DNA of 39,360 nt, from the IMG/VR virus record IMGVR_UViG_3300037485_000434, positions 1 through 39,360 of that record. The stretch is one strand, 5' to 3'. The position numbers and the translations under genes were made by a program. This stretch comes from a virus. The notes beneath the pieces are model-generated. The model was not told the origin of the DNA, made no database searches, and saw only the letters and a program-made list of their open reading frames with translations. Positions 29,963 to 38,997 of the stretch are shown here, piece after piece (within the stretch, counting starts at the first letter, position 1; each line of letters starts with the position of its first letter).

Positions 29963-30487
29963 ATGTTCACTATCGGAGTTGACCCCGGATCGCCGCTGAC
30001 TATCGGCGTCCTGTTGGAAGGCAAACCCTACAAATGCTACAGCGGCGAAGAAGTCGCTGTGCAGATCGTCAAGGCTGGGCGCAAGAGCGCCTCTTGGATC
30101 AACCAAGCCGCCCTGATTACCACGATCCTGCGGACGCTCAAGGCACTGGCTGCTGAACACAACTACCAGCCAATGGTCATCATTGAGCGCGTCACGATCC
30201 GCCCTAACGAGAGCCTGAGTGCTGGCGTCCCGTTTGTTGGGTCGATGTTCCTGACAGAAGGCATCTGTTCTGGGCTGAAATTGCCCTACAAGCTAGTGCC
30301 GCCGTCAGTCTGGAAGCCAGCGATGAAAATCCCTGTCACGCTTCAGAACCCCAAGGAGCCAGCACGGCTTCGTGCCATCGAAACGTGGCCGGACGATGCT
30401 GGCTACTTCGCCCGCAAACTTGACCACAACCGCGCTGAGTCGCTGCTGTTGGCAAAATACTGGGAAGACATTGGGTCGAAGCAATGA
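29963..30487 (+). CDS. RuvC-like Holliday junction resolvase
   Basis: This 174-residue protein starts at MFTIGVDPGSPLT (ATG 29963, AAGGAGG upstream; the longer frame from 29900 is not preferred). RNase H-fold active site: D7 in GVDPG, E75 in IIERV, D154 in KLDHNRAE, with E159. The final DHNRAE-x-LLLA motif is that of phage RuvC-like enzymes. It would cut four-way or branched DNA arising during recombination-dependent replication and before packaging. Stop overlaps the primase-helicase start (ATGA). Confidence 0.9.
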   Translation: MFTIGVDPGSPLTIGVLLEGKPYKCYSGEEVAVQIVKAGRKSASWINQAALITTILRTLKALAAEHNYQPMVIIERVTIRPNESLSAGVPFVGSMFLTEGICSGLKLPYKLVPPSVWKPAMKIPVTLQNPKEPARLRAIETWPDDAGYFARKLDHNRAESLLLAKYWEDIGSKQ

Positions 30488-32562
30488 ATATGCACCAAGT
30501 CATCACATCTGCTGACTTGATCGAAGCAGCACTGGACTGGGCTGAGATGGGCGTCCCTGTGTTTCCGACAGGAGACGACAAGCGCCCGCTGACCCAAAAC
30601 GGCTTTTACGATGCAAGCACCAATCCAGATCACATTCGCAAAATGTTTTTGGATGCTGGGAGCCGTCTGCATGGTATCGGCGCAAGGATGGGGGAAGCCT
30701 CTGGCTTGTTCGCCATCGACGCCGACACCTACAAGGAAGGCGAGTCAGGCGAGGCGGCGAAGAAGTATGTCGCTTGGCTAACGCAGTCAGGCTTCATGCC
30801 CAAGACTCGCGTCCATGCCACGCGGAGCGGCGGACGGCACTATATCTTCTCGTCCGACACAGAGTTCCCCAACTGCAAGCCGTCCAAGGGCGTCGAGGTA
30901 AAGGGCGAGGGAGGCTATATCGTCGTTCCCCCCTCTCCGGGATACACTGTGGAGCAGGAAGGCGCTGTAGCGGCCTCTACGGGCCTCCTAGACCATCTCC
31001 GCTCCGCTAGGGTAGCCCAAGCCGCCACGCCCATAGAGGCGCTAAAGAAGAACATCCTGACGGGGGACGACTTCCACGACAGTCTGACCCAGCTTGCGGC
31101 CAAGTTGTCGTCTGCTGGCGAGCCTATGGAGTCTGTGCAAGCCACGCTGCTGGGGCTGATGAACGCCTCGGTCGCCGCCAACCCAAAGCACCCACGACAC
31201 GACCGCTGGGAGCCTATCATGGCGGACAAGAGCGGCGAGTTGACGCGCATCGTCGGCAGCGGCCACTCGAAGTTCAACACAGTCTCGAAGACAGACGGGC
31301 TGCGCGATGCCGCCCCTGTCTGGCTGAAGGAAATGGCTGCGACTATGTTTCCGGCCACACGGATTGAGAACGCGCAGTTGCCCGTGGTGACAGCGGCTTC
31401 CTACGGCGATGACTTTCCGTTTGCGGGCAAGCGCGGCTATTTCGGCCACGAGAAGCTAGACGTTCTGACGGAGGAGTTCATCATGCACCCGATCTACCAT
31501 GCGAGCGAAGTCACGCTGATTTCGGCTGATCCCAAGGCAGGGAAGACGCTGGTCAGTCAGACGCTGGCTATGCACATCGCTGCTGGGCTGAATTTTGACG
31601 ATACGCTGACTGTGACAGAGCGCCGCCCCGTGCTGTATTTCGCTCTTGAAAGCCAGACCGCGATCAGGAAACGTCTAATGGCGTGGAAGAAATACCACGA
31701 CCCAGCGGACGAGAAATACACAGATGAAAAGACGTTCCCGTTCTACACTGTCGAAGAAAGCATCAACCTTCTGGACGAAGCGGCGCGACTTAATCTCGTG
31801 GAGCAGATCAAGGCAGCGGATGCGTGGTGGCTGAAGAAGGGCGAGAAGCACCTTGGCGTCATAGTCATCGACACGCTGACTAAGGCAATGCCCGGAGGCG
31901 ACCAGAACAGCGTGGAAGACACATCGGCGGTGTTCGATGTCATCGCCAAAATCAAAGACGCTGGCATCAAGGCAGCGGTGGTCATCATCCACCACAACAC
32001 CAAGAACGGCAGCGGACCGCGCGGTTCGAGCAACATTCAGGCCGAACCTGACACACTGCTGACTTTGACCAAGAACGAGGAGACTGACCAACTCGAACTG
32101 AAAATCTTGATGGCGCGGTCTATCGACGACGACAAGACGTTCCTGTTCGACATCGTGACTGAGAAACTGGGCATCAGCAATCAGGGCTACGAGATTACAG
32201 CGCCTGTGCTGCTTCCGGGGGCCAAGTCAGTAAACGAGGCAGCGGATGCTGCGTCTGAAATGCTGCGGATCGAAATGATGTATCAGCCGCTCTATGCCGC
32301 TGTCGCGGCCTATGGTGTCGGTATTGTGCCGTTGAAGCGGATGCACGAGCATTTGAAAGAGGCGCTGAAGGATACGAATTTGTATTCGAAGGCTACAAAG
32401 TTGCGGGCTGACGCCGCTGACTTGAGCGCCTTCTTGTTGGGGCTGTTCCCATCGACGGGCAAGAATGTCGCTGGCGGCTACAACGTGATGCTGGAAACAA
32501 AGGAGAACCGCTATGGTTCCCCTCTGGTCACGTTCTTCCGCATCTTCAAGCTAGAGGGCTGA
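30484..32562 (+). CDS. Bifunctional primase-polymerase / RepA-like helicase
   Basis: This 692-residue protein has an N-terminal prim-pol domain (residues ~10-160) with metal-site motif FAIDAD (D79, D81), RSGGRHY (S115, H119) and GVEVKGEGGYIVVPPS (~137). After a linker a RecA-like helicase domain follows (~340-560): Walker A ADPKAGKT (K354, T355), Walker B VIVIDTL, and a VIIHHN motif with GPRGSSNI, as in RepA-type hexameric helicases. It would synthesise primers and unwind the fork for the polymerase. It stops at 32562, exactly one base before the end of the oppositely oriented virion operon. Confidence 0.93.
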   Translation: MNMHQVITSADLIEAALDWAEMGVPVFPTGDDKRPLTQNGFYDASTNPDHIRKMFLDAGSRLHGIGARMGEASGLFAIDADTYKEGESGEAAKKYVAWLTQSGFMPKTRVHATRSGGRHYIFSSDTEFPNCKPSKGVEVKGEGGYIVVPPSPGYTVEQEGAVAASTGLLDHLRSARVAQAATPIEALKKNILTGDDFHDSLTQLAAKLSSAGEPMESVQATLLGLMNASVAANPKHPRHDRWEPIMADKSGELTRIVGSGHSKFNTVSKTDGLRDAAPVWLKEMAATMFPATRIENAQLPVVTAASYGDDFPFAGKRGYFGHEKLDVLTEEFIMHPIYHASEVTLISADPKAGKTLVSQTLAMHIAAGLNFDDTLTVTERRPVLYFALESQTAIRKRLMAWKKYHDPADEKYTDEKTFPFYTVEESINLLDEAARLNLVEQIKAADAWWLKKGEKHLGVIVIDTLTKAMPGGDQNSVEDTSAVFDVIAKIKDAGIKAAVVIIHHNTKNGSGPRGSSNIQAEPDTLLTLTKNEETDQLELKILMARSIDDDKTFLFDIVTEKLGISNQGYEITAPVLLPGAKSVNEAADAASEMLRIEMMYQPLYAAVAAYGVGIVPLKRMHEHLKEALKDTNLYSKATKLRADAADLSAFLLGLFPSTGKNVAGGYNVMLETKENRYGSPLVTFFRIFKLEG

Positions 32563-34680
32563 CTAGCGCGGTCCCTGCGCGGCGTTGAACATAGACGTTG
32601 CCGCCCCTGCTGTGGCAGCACCACCGCCGCTGGTAATGCGCGGAGGCGCAGTTCCGTAAAGATACCGCATGATTTCCACGAGCGCATCTTCAGCTTCTGG
32701 GCCTTGCTTTGCTGCGTAGTTCAGCATCTGGTTCTGGGTCTGCACAGTCCCTGCTTTTTTCGCTTCAACAGCGAGACGGCGAAGCGCACCTTGGGTTGCG
32801 CCTGAAAACAATCGGCCCATCATGCCTTGTCCAGCAACTGTGGTGACGTCAGCGGAATTAGCAAGAAGACGAGACGAACCCACACCTTTTGCATAGTCGT
32901 CGGACATTTTCATTCGTGCAGCATCAACGGCTTTTTCCGTTCCGCTGAACGCTTTGTAGCGTAGGGCAGCATCGTAGAGTTTATCTACTGCCGCGCTACC
33001 AAAGATTGTGTCCAGTTTCTGCGTAAAGGCGGCGTCAAGTGTCGGACCAATTTGGCGGGTAAACTTGACCGCGCCGCCTGACTTATCCAAAAACTTGATT
33101 TGGATTTCGTCACGAGCAGCGCGAGCGACTGCCTGTTTTTCCATGTCCGACATTTTTGCAAAGAGTTTTGCAAAGTCGTCGGCACTGTGCTTACCTTGAA
33201 AGACTTCCACAGCCAGTTTGTTGGCGTTGTCTACGGCAAACTCGTCGGCGTAAATTCTTGTTGCCGCCTTAAACTTTGGGTCTGCGGTCAGTTGACTGTT
33301 CAGCGCATTTTTTATTTCAATAGCGTCTGCTCTGATCCCTTTAGGGATTGCTTTATCCGGCGCAGAATTTGTTATCCGTTCATCGAAAGCCTGTTTCAGT
33401 TCGAGGGCTTCGTCCACAGTCAGGTCAGCTTTACCCGGAGTTCCGGCGTTAGTCATCTTACCAGCTTTGTTGTAGGTCGGCGGGCGGTAGCCAGTAAAGT
33501 TGTCGAGTTCAGCAAGGAAGTCAGCGCGAGCAGACTTTGCCGCGAGACTACCACCAAAGCCGCCGCGAATCTCGTCTCTCAAGTCAGCCACATTTACTGA
33601 AAACCCTTTAGTTCGCATATCTGCCAGTGCAGTATCATAATCAGCGCGAGCGCCTTCGATAATAGCCTGTCGATCTTCTGCTCGTGCTACTTTGCCGTAA
33701 GATGGGCCAATGGCAGCATCTAGATCGTCCATAAGAATGGCCCCAGTGTCACGGGCCACAACAGTATTTGCGATTAGGGGCGCGGACGCTTTTGCCGTGC
33801 GCGGGTTGACGGCTCCTGCGGAAATAGCCGACAAGATCGGATTCAAGTCAGCAATCGTCGCATTTGGCCCAAGAGCGCGTAGCTGCGCGGTTGCGTCAAG
33901 AATATCTACAGGGTTCGTCGCCTCGCGGCCTAGTCCAGCATTTAGCGGGCCACCAAACAATGTTTCTGACGCTTCGCGTTTAGCGGCATCTACAGCGGCC
34001 TGACCAGTCAGCGGAAACACCATGCCGCCTAGCATACCAAGCCCGCCGCCAAGAGCGGCAGACATTGTAGGGTCGCCTTCGCCTGTCGCGGCGGTTTGCC
34101 CAGCGCCTTGCCCAGCGCCAGCTACACCTTGACTTACGCCAGACCCAAGGGCGGTGGTTGCAAAATTTGGAAATAGTTTAGCAAGTCCATATTGTGCTGC
34201 TTTACCAAGGCCAAGCCCAGTTGCAACCGATGATGCTACTTCTGCGCCTGTAGCAGTGTAAGGAGCGTAGGCTTTGCGTTCTTGCGACACAGCCTGTTCT
34301 TTTGCTAGGTTCTGACCAAAGGACTGGCCCCCACCAGTGACAAAACCAAGTGCCGTGTCCAATGCTGACTGGACAACAGGGCGAATCCCCATTGTCGCGC
34401 CTTCCATAGTCGCACCAGCAGTCCGTGGGTCGGTCGCTATTGGATTAGCGCCTCCGGGCAGCATCACGTTCAGCATTGCTTGAGACGCTAGGTCAAAACC
34501 GCTAAGAGGGCGCTTTGCCGCTTCTTCTTGTTTCCGCTTATTTTCTGCGGCGCGGAAACGATTCATCTTTAGCCCTGCTTCTGGGACTTCTTGCGTTGTC
34601 TCCAGTAGCTTTGCTTTGCGCTTTGCGGCAGCGGCAGCGGCGGCAAGGGCAATGCTCATGTCGAGGCTAGTATCGGCCAT
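32563..34680 (-). CDS. Internal virion (DNA ejection) protein
   Basis: This protein of about 705 residues starts at ATG 34680 (GGGGG eight bases upstream), one base after the preceding TAA; a GTG at 34695 five codons upstream is possible. A charged coiled N-terminus (~1-65) is followed by an Ala/Gly-rich region (~130-235: GSGVSQGVAGAGQGAGQ, GGGLGMLGGMVFPL) with glycine-zipper character that could insert in membrane. The rest is helical, with KKAGTVQTQNQMLNYAAKQGPEAEDALVEIM near the end. Size, composition and position as last gene of the virion operon fit an ejection protein such as P22 gp16/gp20 or T7 gp15/16. No catalytic motif. Confidence 0.75.
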   Translation of the reverse strand: MADTSLDMSIALAAAAAAAKRKAKLLETTQEVPEAGLKMNRFRAAENKRKQEEAAKRPLSGFDLASQAMLNVMLPGGANPIATDPRTAGATMEGATMGIRPVVQSALDTALGFVTGGGQSFGQNLAKEQAVSQERKAYAPYTATGAEVASSVATGLGLGKAAQYGLAKLFPNFATTALGSGVSQGVAGAGQGAGQTAATGEGDPTMSAALGGGLGMLGGMVFPLTGQAAVDAAKREASETLFGGPLNAGLGREATNPVDILDATAQLRALGPNATIADLNPILSAISAGAVNPRTAKASAPLIANTVVARDTGAILMDDLDAAIGPSYGKVARAEDRQAIIEGARADYDTALADMRTKGFSVNVADLRDEIRGGFGGSLAAKSARADFLAELDNFTGYRPPTYNKAGKMTNAGTPGKADLTVDEALELKQAFDERITNSAPDKAIPKGIRADAIEIKNALNSQLTADPKFKAATRIYADEFAVDNANKLAVEVFQGKHSADDFAKLFAKMSDMEKQAVARAARDEIQIKFLDKSGGAVKFTRQIGPTLDAAFTQKLDTIFGSAAVDKLYDAALRYKAFSGTEKAVDAARMKMSDDYAKGVGSSRLLANSADVTTVAGQGMMGRLFSGATQGALRRLAVEAKKAGTVQTQNQMLNYAAKQGPEAEDALVEIMRYLYGTAPPRITSGGGAATAGAATSMFNAAQGPR

Positions 34681-34681
34681 C

Positions 34682-37600
34682 TTAGTTACCCCCACTATTC
34701 TGCTGTATGTACTTGGCTTGGTCGGCTGGGCTTAGTTCCGCCCATACGCTAGGCCACTGCTCTGCGGTGATACCATTTGGTACAGGCAAGTTAGCAGGAG
34801 GCGGCTCGAAGCTACCAGAGGCAGGAGGCTCTGCGCTGCCAACCACAGACCGATCAACCGGGCCTTGGTAGAGTTCGAAGTTTTTAGTCATCGTATTGAT
34901 GATTTTTGCTGCTTCTGCGTAGGCCGGATCATTGGTCGGAAGGTCAGTAATTTCGCCCGCTTTCCACGCTTCTTTTACGTCTGGCGGGATACCCATCCAG
35001 TGCCGCGCAAACGTGTCTTCTGTGACGCCAAGTGTGTTTTGTCCAACTTGATAAGGCTGACCAAACTCGTCATAGCGCATCAGGTCTTTAGGCCCGTAAA
35101 GAGCATCCTTCGTGTAGTTCATCTGGAAGGCAGCGTCTTTAACAATGACTTCGCCTTTGAGGTCTTCTGGAGTAGCGAGACGCGACACAGACTCACCAAG
35201 TGCCTTCAAATCAAGGTTTGATACAGGAGTCAGCGTAACCCCAGCTTCTTTTGCTGTGATAAGAGCGTCAAACATGGACTGTGCGCCCAGCGTTCTTACT
35301 GTGGCAAGGAAAGAAGTGCGATCTGTCTGCTGAACAACCCCACCCAGTATGCCAGTATAGAGTTTACCACCCATACCAGTGGTCCAGAAGTCCAGACCAT
35401 TTTTGAACACTTCTTGCGCCGAATTTTCTGCCACAGCAAACTGGCGATCAGCGTAAACATATTCTTTGCTGGCAAGTGCCGCAGCATCTGTTTTTGCTTT
35501 TTCGGCAGTGGCAACAGCGGTATCATAATCTAGTTGTGAGTTTTTCACTGCTTGTTCCGCAGCAGCTAGGGCGGCTTGCTTAGTCTGAGCGTCGACAAAC
35601 TGGCTGCTTTTAGCAATTTGCAAGTCTACAGCAGCTTGTTCATTTGCAAGGTTGGCTGCTTCGACCTCAAGAGTAGCTTTTGCCTCTGCGGTCGGTGCGT
35701 TACCAATTTTTGTTTGGAGATCAAACTGTGCAGCAGCCAAGTCAGTTTTCTTTATCTCAAGGTCGACAGGCGCTGCCTCTGCTGCTGTAGCCGTTGCTTG
35801 CTCCGTAGCTGCTGTGCCAGCGATGGTATCGGCCAAGGTAGCAGTCTGCTGTGCAATGTCTCCCGGAAGCAGTGCTGCTTTCGCCGCATCATTTACAGAA
35901 CCAAACATAGTTCCAAACGCGCCACCAACAGTTCCCGCAGGAGCGCCACCAGTCGCAGGAGCGCCGCCCGCCGCCGTAGGAGCGGTAGCAGGAACAAGGA
36001 CCACTTGCCCATCTGGGCCTAGAGCATACTGCATATTCGGAGGAGCAGCAGGGCCAGTTGCAATGATATTACCTTGATCGTCGTAGCGGGCTTGTCCAGC
36101 CCCAAGTGTGAAGCCAGAGGTAGCCGCAGACGATGCTGGACCAGTGGCGATGACTTCACCATTTGGACCATAGCGGACTTCGCCAGCACCCAGCGTAAAG
36201 CTGGAGTCAGAAGCTGCCGAGGCAGGGCCAGTGGCGATAACTTCGCCATTAGGCCCGTAGCGAACTTCTCCAGCACCAAGCGTAAACTGGGCGTCAGCAG
36301 CAGGAGCGCGATCCTTCATCAAGGTGAAGACATCTTCTTCGCCATTAAGGGCAATGACACGTTCTGCGGCCCGCGCTTGTATGCTTCCCGGCGCAGCAGT
36401 GCTTAGAATGAAACGGGCATCAGCGACATTCTGGTCACGGATGTCTTGCTGCTTTGCTTCTTGTTCGAGCAAAGTCTGATCTGCTTGGATTTTTTGGTAG
36501 GCACTGAGGGCATCGACGCCGCCCTTTTGAACAAGGTCGATGGACTCTTGCGACATATTGCCAGCTTTCATGGCAGTAACCAGCGCATCCGTAGTGGCGG
36601 CATCTTTAAGGCGAGCGTCTTGAGCGTCCTTTTCTACCCGCTTCATCTGGCGCTCATTCAGAACGTCAGTGTAGCTAATCGCCCCAGAAGCAACACCAGC
36701 GGCCATATCGGCGTCACCAGTCTGCGAATAGACCAGCGAGGCAGCGGCCTTGGCTTTCTCTTTTTCACGAGTGTCGAGGACATACTGGCGGCGGCGCGTG
36801 TCAGCGTTTGCAGCGATGTTCGACAGATCGACTTGACCACCTTGCGACAAGGCAGACAGACCCTGACTCAGACCGCGCCAGATGTCTTTGCGGTGCGCCG
36901 CTTTCTCGTCTTCAGCAGCATTCGGATAAAGCGAAGACAGAATGCCTTCGACAGTCTGCGGCAGAGCGCCGCCAGCGTCAGGCCCACCCATAGTGCTGCT
37001 TCCAATATTCATGCCCGCCCCTGCCATTGCAGGATCGTAAGGCTGGCCGCTCATGCGAGCAGCTTCATTGGCGCTTTGCACGGAGTGCGAGACGCCGGGG
37101 CGCAGGAACTGATCTGTAAAGACAGTTGCTGCCGACTGGGCGTCAGGGGATTGGATCAGTGCGTCATAGGCTTTGCGCTCTGGGCCAGCAAACTCAGTCA
37201 TCATAAAGTCGATTTGCGCTTGATCGTCGTTTACGTTCTTGCCATTTTCGGACGCCCACCGCTCGAAGGCAATGCGGCGAGGACCAGTCAACTGATACAA
37301 ACCAAAGCCGCCACGCGACCCCAGAACAGTAGGATCGCGCTCGTTGATTGTCGGGTCTAGGCCGCTTTCCGACCCCATACCAGCGACAATGCCTTCTGCC
37401 ACAGGACGAGAGAAGCCACGTTTTGCAAACTCGCGGATGTAGTATTCTTGGGCGTCAGAGGTTGTCTTAGGCAAAGGCGTCACTGGGGCAATATTGACTA
37501 AGGTCGGCTGCGGCACTGGACCACGCTGCACGGCGTCATCAACTTGGACGCCCTGTCCTTTGAGGATAGGGCTGGCAAGCTGGCTCATCACACTACCGAT

Positions 37601-37684
37601 GCTCGAAGCCTCATCGCCCCGCGCGTTCGCGTAGTCTAGGAGAGCAGCGAGCGGGTTCTTGCTACGGCGAGTGTTCATTGCCAT
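34682..37684 (-). CDS. Internal virion protein with tail-lysozyme domain and tandem repeats
   Basis: This 1000-residue protein has a lysozyme-like domain at ~76-200: EYYIREFAKRGFSRPVAEGIVAGMGSESGLDP (probable catalytic E106), then GGFGLYQLTGPRR, as in phage tail lysozymes that open a path through the cell wall. At ~466-548 there are three close copies of FTLGAGEVRYGPNGEVIATGPA and one diverged copy (ALGPDGQVVLV). Residues ~600-760 are a long Ala-rich coiled coil. The C-terminal domain (~780-1000) is globular. It is likely ejected with the DNA. Good ATG at 37684. Confidence 0.82.
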   Translation of the reverse strand: MAMNTRRSKNPLAALLDYANARGDEASSIGSVMSQLASPILKGQGVQVDDAVQRGPVPQPTLVNIAPVTPLPKTTSDAQEYYIREFAKRGFSRPVAEGIVAGMGSESGLDPTINERDPTVLGSRGGFGLYQLTGPRRIAFERWASENGKNVNDDQAQIDFMMTEFAGPERKAYDALIQSPDAQSAATVFTDQFLRPGVSHSVQSANEAARMSGQPYDPAMAGAGMNIGSSTMGGPDAGGALPQTVEGILSSLYPNAAEDEKAAHRKDIWRGLSQGLSALSQGGQVDLSNIAANADTRRRQYVLDTREKEKAKAAASLVYSQTGDADMAAGVASGAISYTDVLNERQMKRVEKDAQDARLKDAATTDALVTAMKAGNMSQESIDLVQKGGVDALSAYQKIQADQTLLEQEAKQQDIRDQNVADARFILSTAAPGSIQARAAERVIALNGEEDVFTLMKDRAPAADAQFTLGAGEVRYGPNGEVIATGPASAASDSSFTLGAGEVRYGPNGEVIATGPASSAATSGFTLGAGQARYDDQGNIIATGPAAPPNMQYALGPDGQVVLVPATAPTAAGGAPATGGAPAGTVGGAFGTMFGSVNDAAKAALLPGDIAQQTATLADTIAGTAATEQATATAAEAAPVDLEIKKTDLAAAQFDLQTKIGNAPTAEAKATLEVEAANLANEQAAVDLQIAKSSQFVDAQTKQAALAAAEQAVKNSQLDYDTAVATAEKAKTDAAALASKEYVYADRQFAVAENSAQEVFKNGLDFWTTGMGGKLYTGILGGVVQQTDRTSFLATVRTLGAQSMFDALITAKEAGVTLTPVSNLDLKALGESVSRLATPEDLKGEVIVKDAAFQMNYTKDALYGPKDLMRYDEFGQPYQVGQNTLGVTEDTFARHWMGIPPDVKEAWKAGEITDLPTNDPAYAEAAKIINTMTKNFELYQGPVDRSVVGSAEPPASGSFEPPPANLPVPNGITAEQWPSVWAELSPADQAKYIQQNSGGN
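36045..36289 (-). repeat. Tandem ~84-bp coding repeats in the lysozyme-domain protein
   Basis: Three strongly similar units of 28-29 codons and one diverged partial unit encode FTLGAGEVRYGPNGEVIATG-type sequence. The first two units are the closest to each other, indicating recent duplication. Each unit could form a short beta-hairpin with a GPNGE turn, serving as a flexible spacer between lysozyme domain and coiled coil. Confidence 0.8.
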
Positions 37685-37694
37685 GTCGTTTCCT

Positions 37695-38393
37695 TTACAG
37701 TCCCTTGAGGCCAGCAGCGAGGCTTAGGAAGTCCATAACACCGGGCTTATAGCTTCCTGTGGTCGTGGTCGCGTTTGCAAGCGGAGAACCAGACAGAGCG
37801 CCAGTCAGCATCTGCAAATAGTTGGCGGGAGCGCCAGTGAAGTTTGCAAACATTGCCGCAGCATCATTAAGGCGCTGCTGCTCCATCTGCTGCTGTTGCA
37901 GTCCGCGATTCCACTGGTTCGTCTCCAGCGTGTTGCCCATGTTGAAGGCAGAAGTGCCGATATTACCGAGTGTGCCAGCACCAGACAGCATTCCGCTTGC
38001 GCCAGTGAAGCGGTTGCCGATGTCTTGGTTGGCGAAGTTGGCGGCAGTGTTGAAGCCCCCCATACGGAGGTTTGCGGCTAGGTCGCCCATATTGCGCTGG
38101 GCTTCTGAATTGGTTGTCGCTTCTACGAGGCCGTGGCGCGATCCGCCGAAAGCCCCTGCTCGTGCTGCATTCGCAGCATTCTGCTGCTGTTGCTGCTCAG
38201 TCAGGCGGCTCATGTCCGACATGGAGCGGTCGATGACTTCATTCGTGTACGGGTTCATGTACGTCGAAATCCCAGACGCGATGGTCGGGACGTTTGAAAA
38301 TGCGTTGATCGCCCCAGTTGCCGCGTTGCCAGCCCCAGTCAGGGCATTGGCTGCGCCAGCGTAGGCATTGGTATTCGCTCCACCACCAGACAT
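37695..38393 (-). CDS. Internal virion/ejection protein (Gly/Asn-rich)
   Basis: This 232-residue protein starts at ATG 38393 (AAGGAG seven bases upstream); the longer frame to 38477 lies inside the preceding gene. It is rich in Gly, Asn, Ala and Gln, with MSGGGANTNAYAGAANALTGAG, EQQQQQNAANAARAGAFGGSRHGLVEATT and a helical centre. This small, low-complexity, hydrophobic-ended composition is typical of the first small ejection protein of podoviruses (T7 gp14, P22 gp7-like). It would help form the trans-envelope channel. The order of this and the next two genes matches the small, large, large ejection set. Confidence 0.72.
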   Translation of the reverse strand: MSGGGANTNAYAGAANALTGAGNAATGAINAFSNVPTIASGISTYMNPYTNEVIDRSMSDMSRLTEQQQQQNAANAARAGAFGGSRHGLVEATTNSEAQRNMGDLAANLRMGGFNTAANFANQDIGNRFTGASGMLSGAGTLGNIGTSAFNMGNTLETNQWNRGLQQQQMEQQRLNDAAAMFANFTGAPANYLQMLTGALSGSPLANATTTTGSYKPGVMDFLSLAAGLKGL

Positions 38394-38403
38394 GACGTTC
38401 TCC

Positions 38404-38997
38404 TTATTTGGGCCGCGCCACGGGGCGGTTCGAAGCTGTAGGGGCTTTTTGTGCGCCGCTGACAGCAGCAACAACACGACTTAGGACACTGTTAGGGTTG
38501 CTGGCGTTTACGCCGCCCGGAAGATAGGAACGCGGCGTAGCCATAGTGGTGTAAGCGTTGCCACCGCCACCGCCACCGCCGCCGCCACCGCCACCGCCAT
38601 CAGTGTAATAGGGCTGCTGTGCTACGGCTGCTTGCGCCACAGGAGCGCCGTAAGCCATCGTGGGCGCAGCGCCAGTCTGCGGGTTGATGAACAGTGACTC
38701 AATGAAAGCGCGTTGTGCAGGAGGAATCTTGGCAAGGGCGGCTTCGTAAGCGGCATAGGGGTTCAGGTTTGCGCCAGTCGGCACGGCCATCGTAGGCAGA
38801 CCAAAGGCGTTTGCCCCAAGGTTTCCGCTTTCGATGGCAGCAATTTGCCCCGGCGACATTCCGGCGACTGTATCGCCAGTGTAGGCGACAGGCCCAAGTT
38901 GGCCGATTTTCTTCGCCATCGCCAAGTTATCCAGCGCAGCCGCCTTCAACTGCGGGTCAATCGTAGTCTCAGATGTCTTTTTTCCGCCGAGGCTCAT
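38404..38997 (-). CDS. Virion-region protein with polyglycine tract
   Basis: This 197-residue protein has a conserved-looking start (MSLGGKKTSETTIDPQLKAAALDNLAMAKKIGQLGPVAYTGDTVAGMSPGQIAAI), a central part with AYEAALAKIPPAQRAFIESLF, and 13 consecutive Gly at ~132-145 before an Ser/Ala/Pro-rich tail. DPQ..AL..NL..A..ig..p..py.GdtVAgfsp is a frequent opening of podovirus proteins encoded just before the ejection genes. Function unknown, likely internal or structural. The ATG at 38997 overlaps the previous stop. Confidence 0.7.
   Translation of the reverse strand: MSLGGKKTSETTIDPQLKAAALDNLAMAKKIGQLGPVAYTGDTVAGMSPGQIAAIESGNLGANAFGLPTMAVPTGANLNPYAAYEAALAKIPPAQRAFIESLFINPQTGAAPTMAYGAPVAQAAVAQQPYYTDGGGGGGGGGGGGGNAYTTMATPRSYLPGGVNASNPNSVLSRVVAAVSGAQKAPTASNRPVARPK
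38560..38599. repeat. GGTGGC-type microsatellite encoding polyglycine
   Basis: A 40-base stretch of CCACCG/CCGCCG triplets (plus strand) encodes 13 Gly on the minus strand. It should be length-variable by slippage in whole codons, without frameshift, so the linker length can change quickly. Confidence 0.85.
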
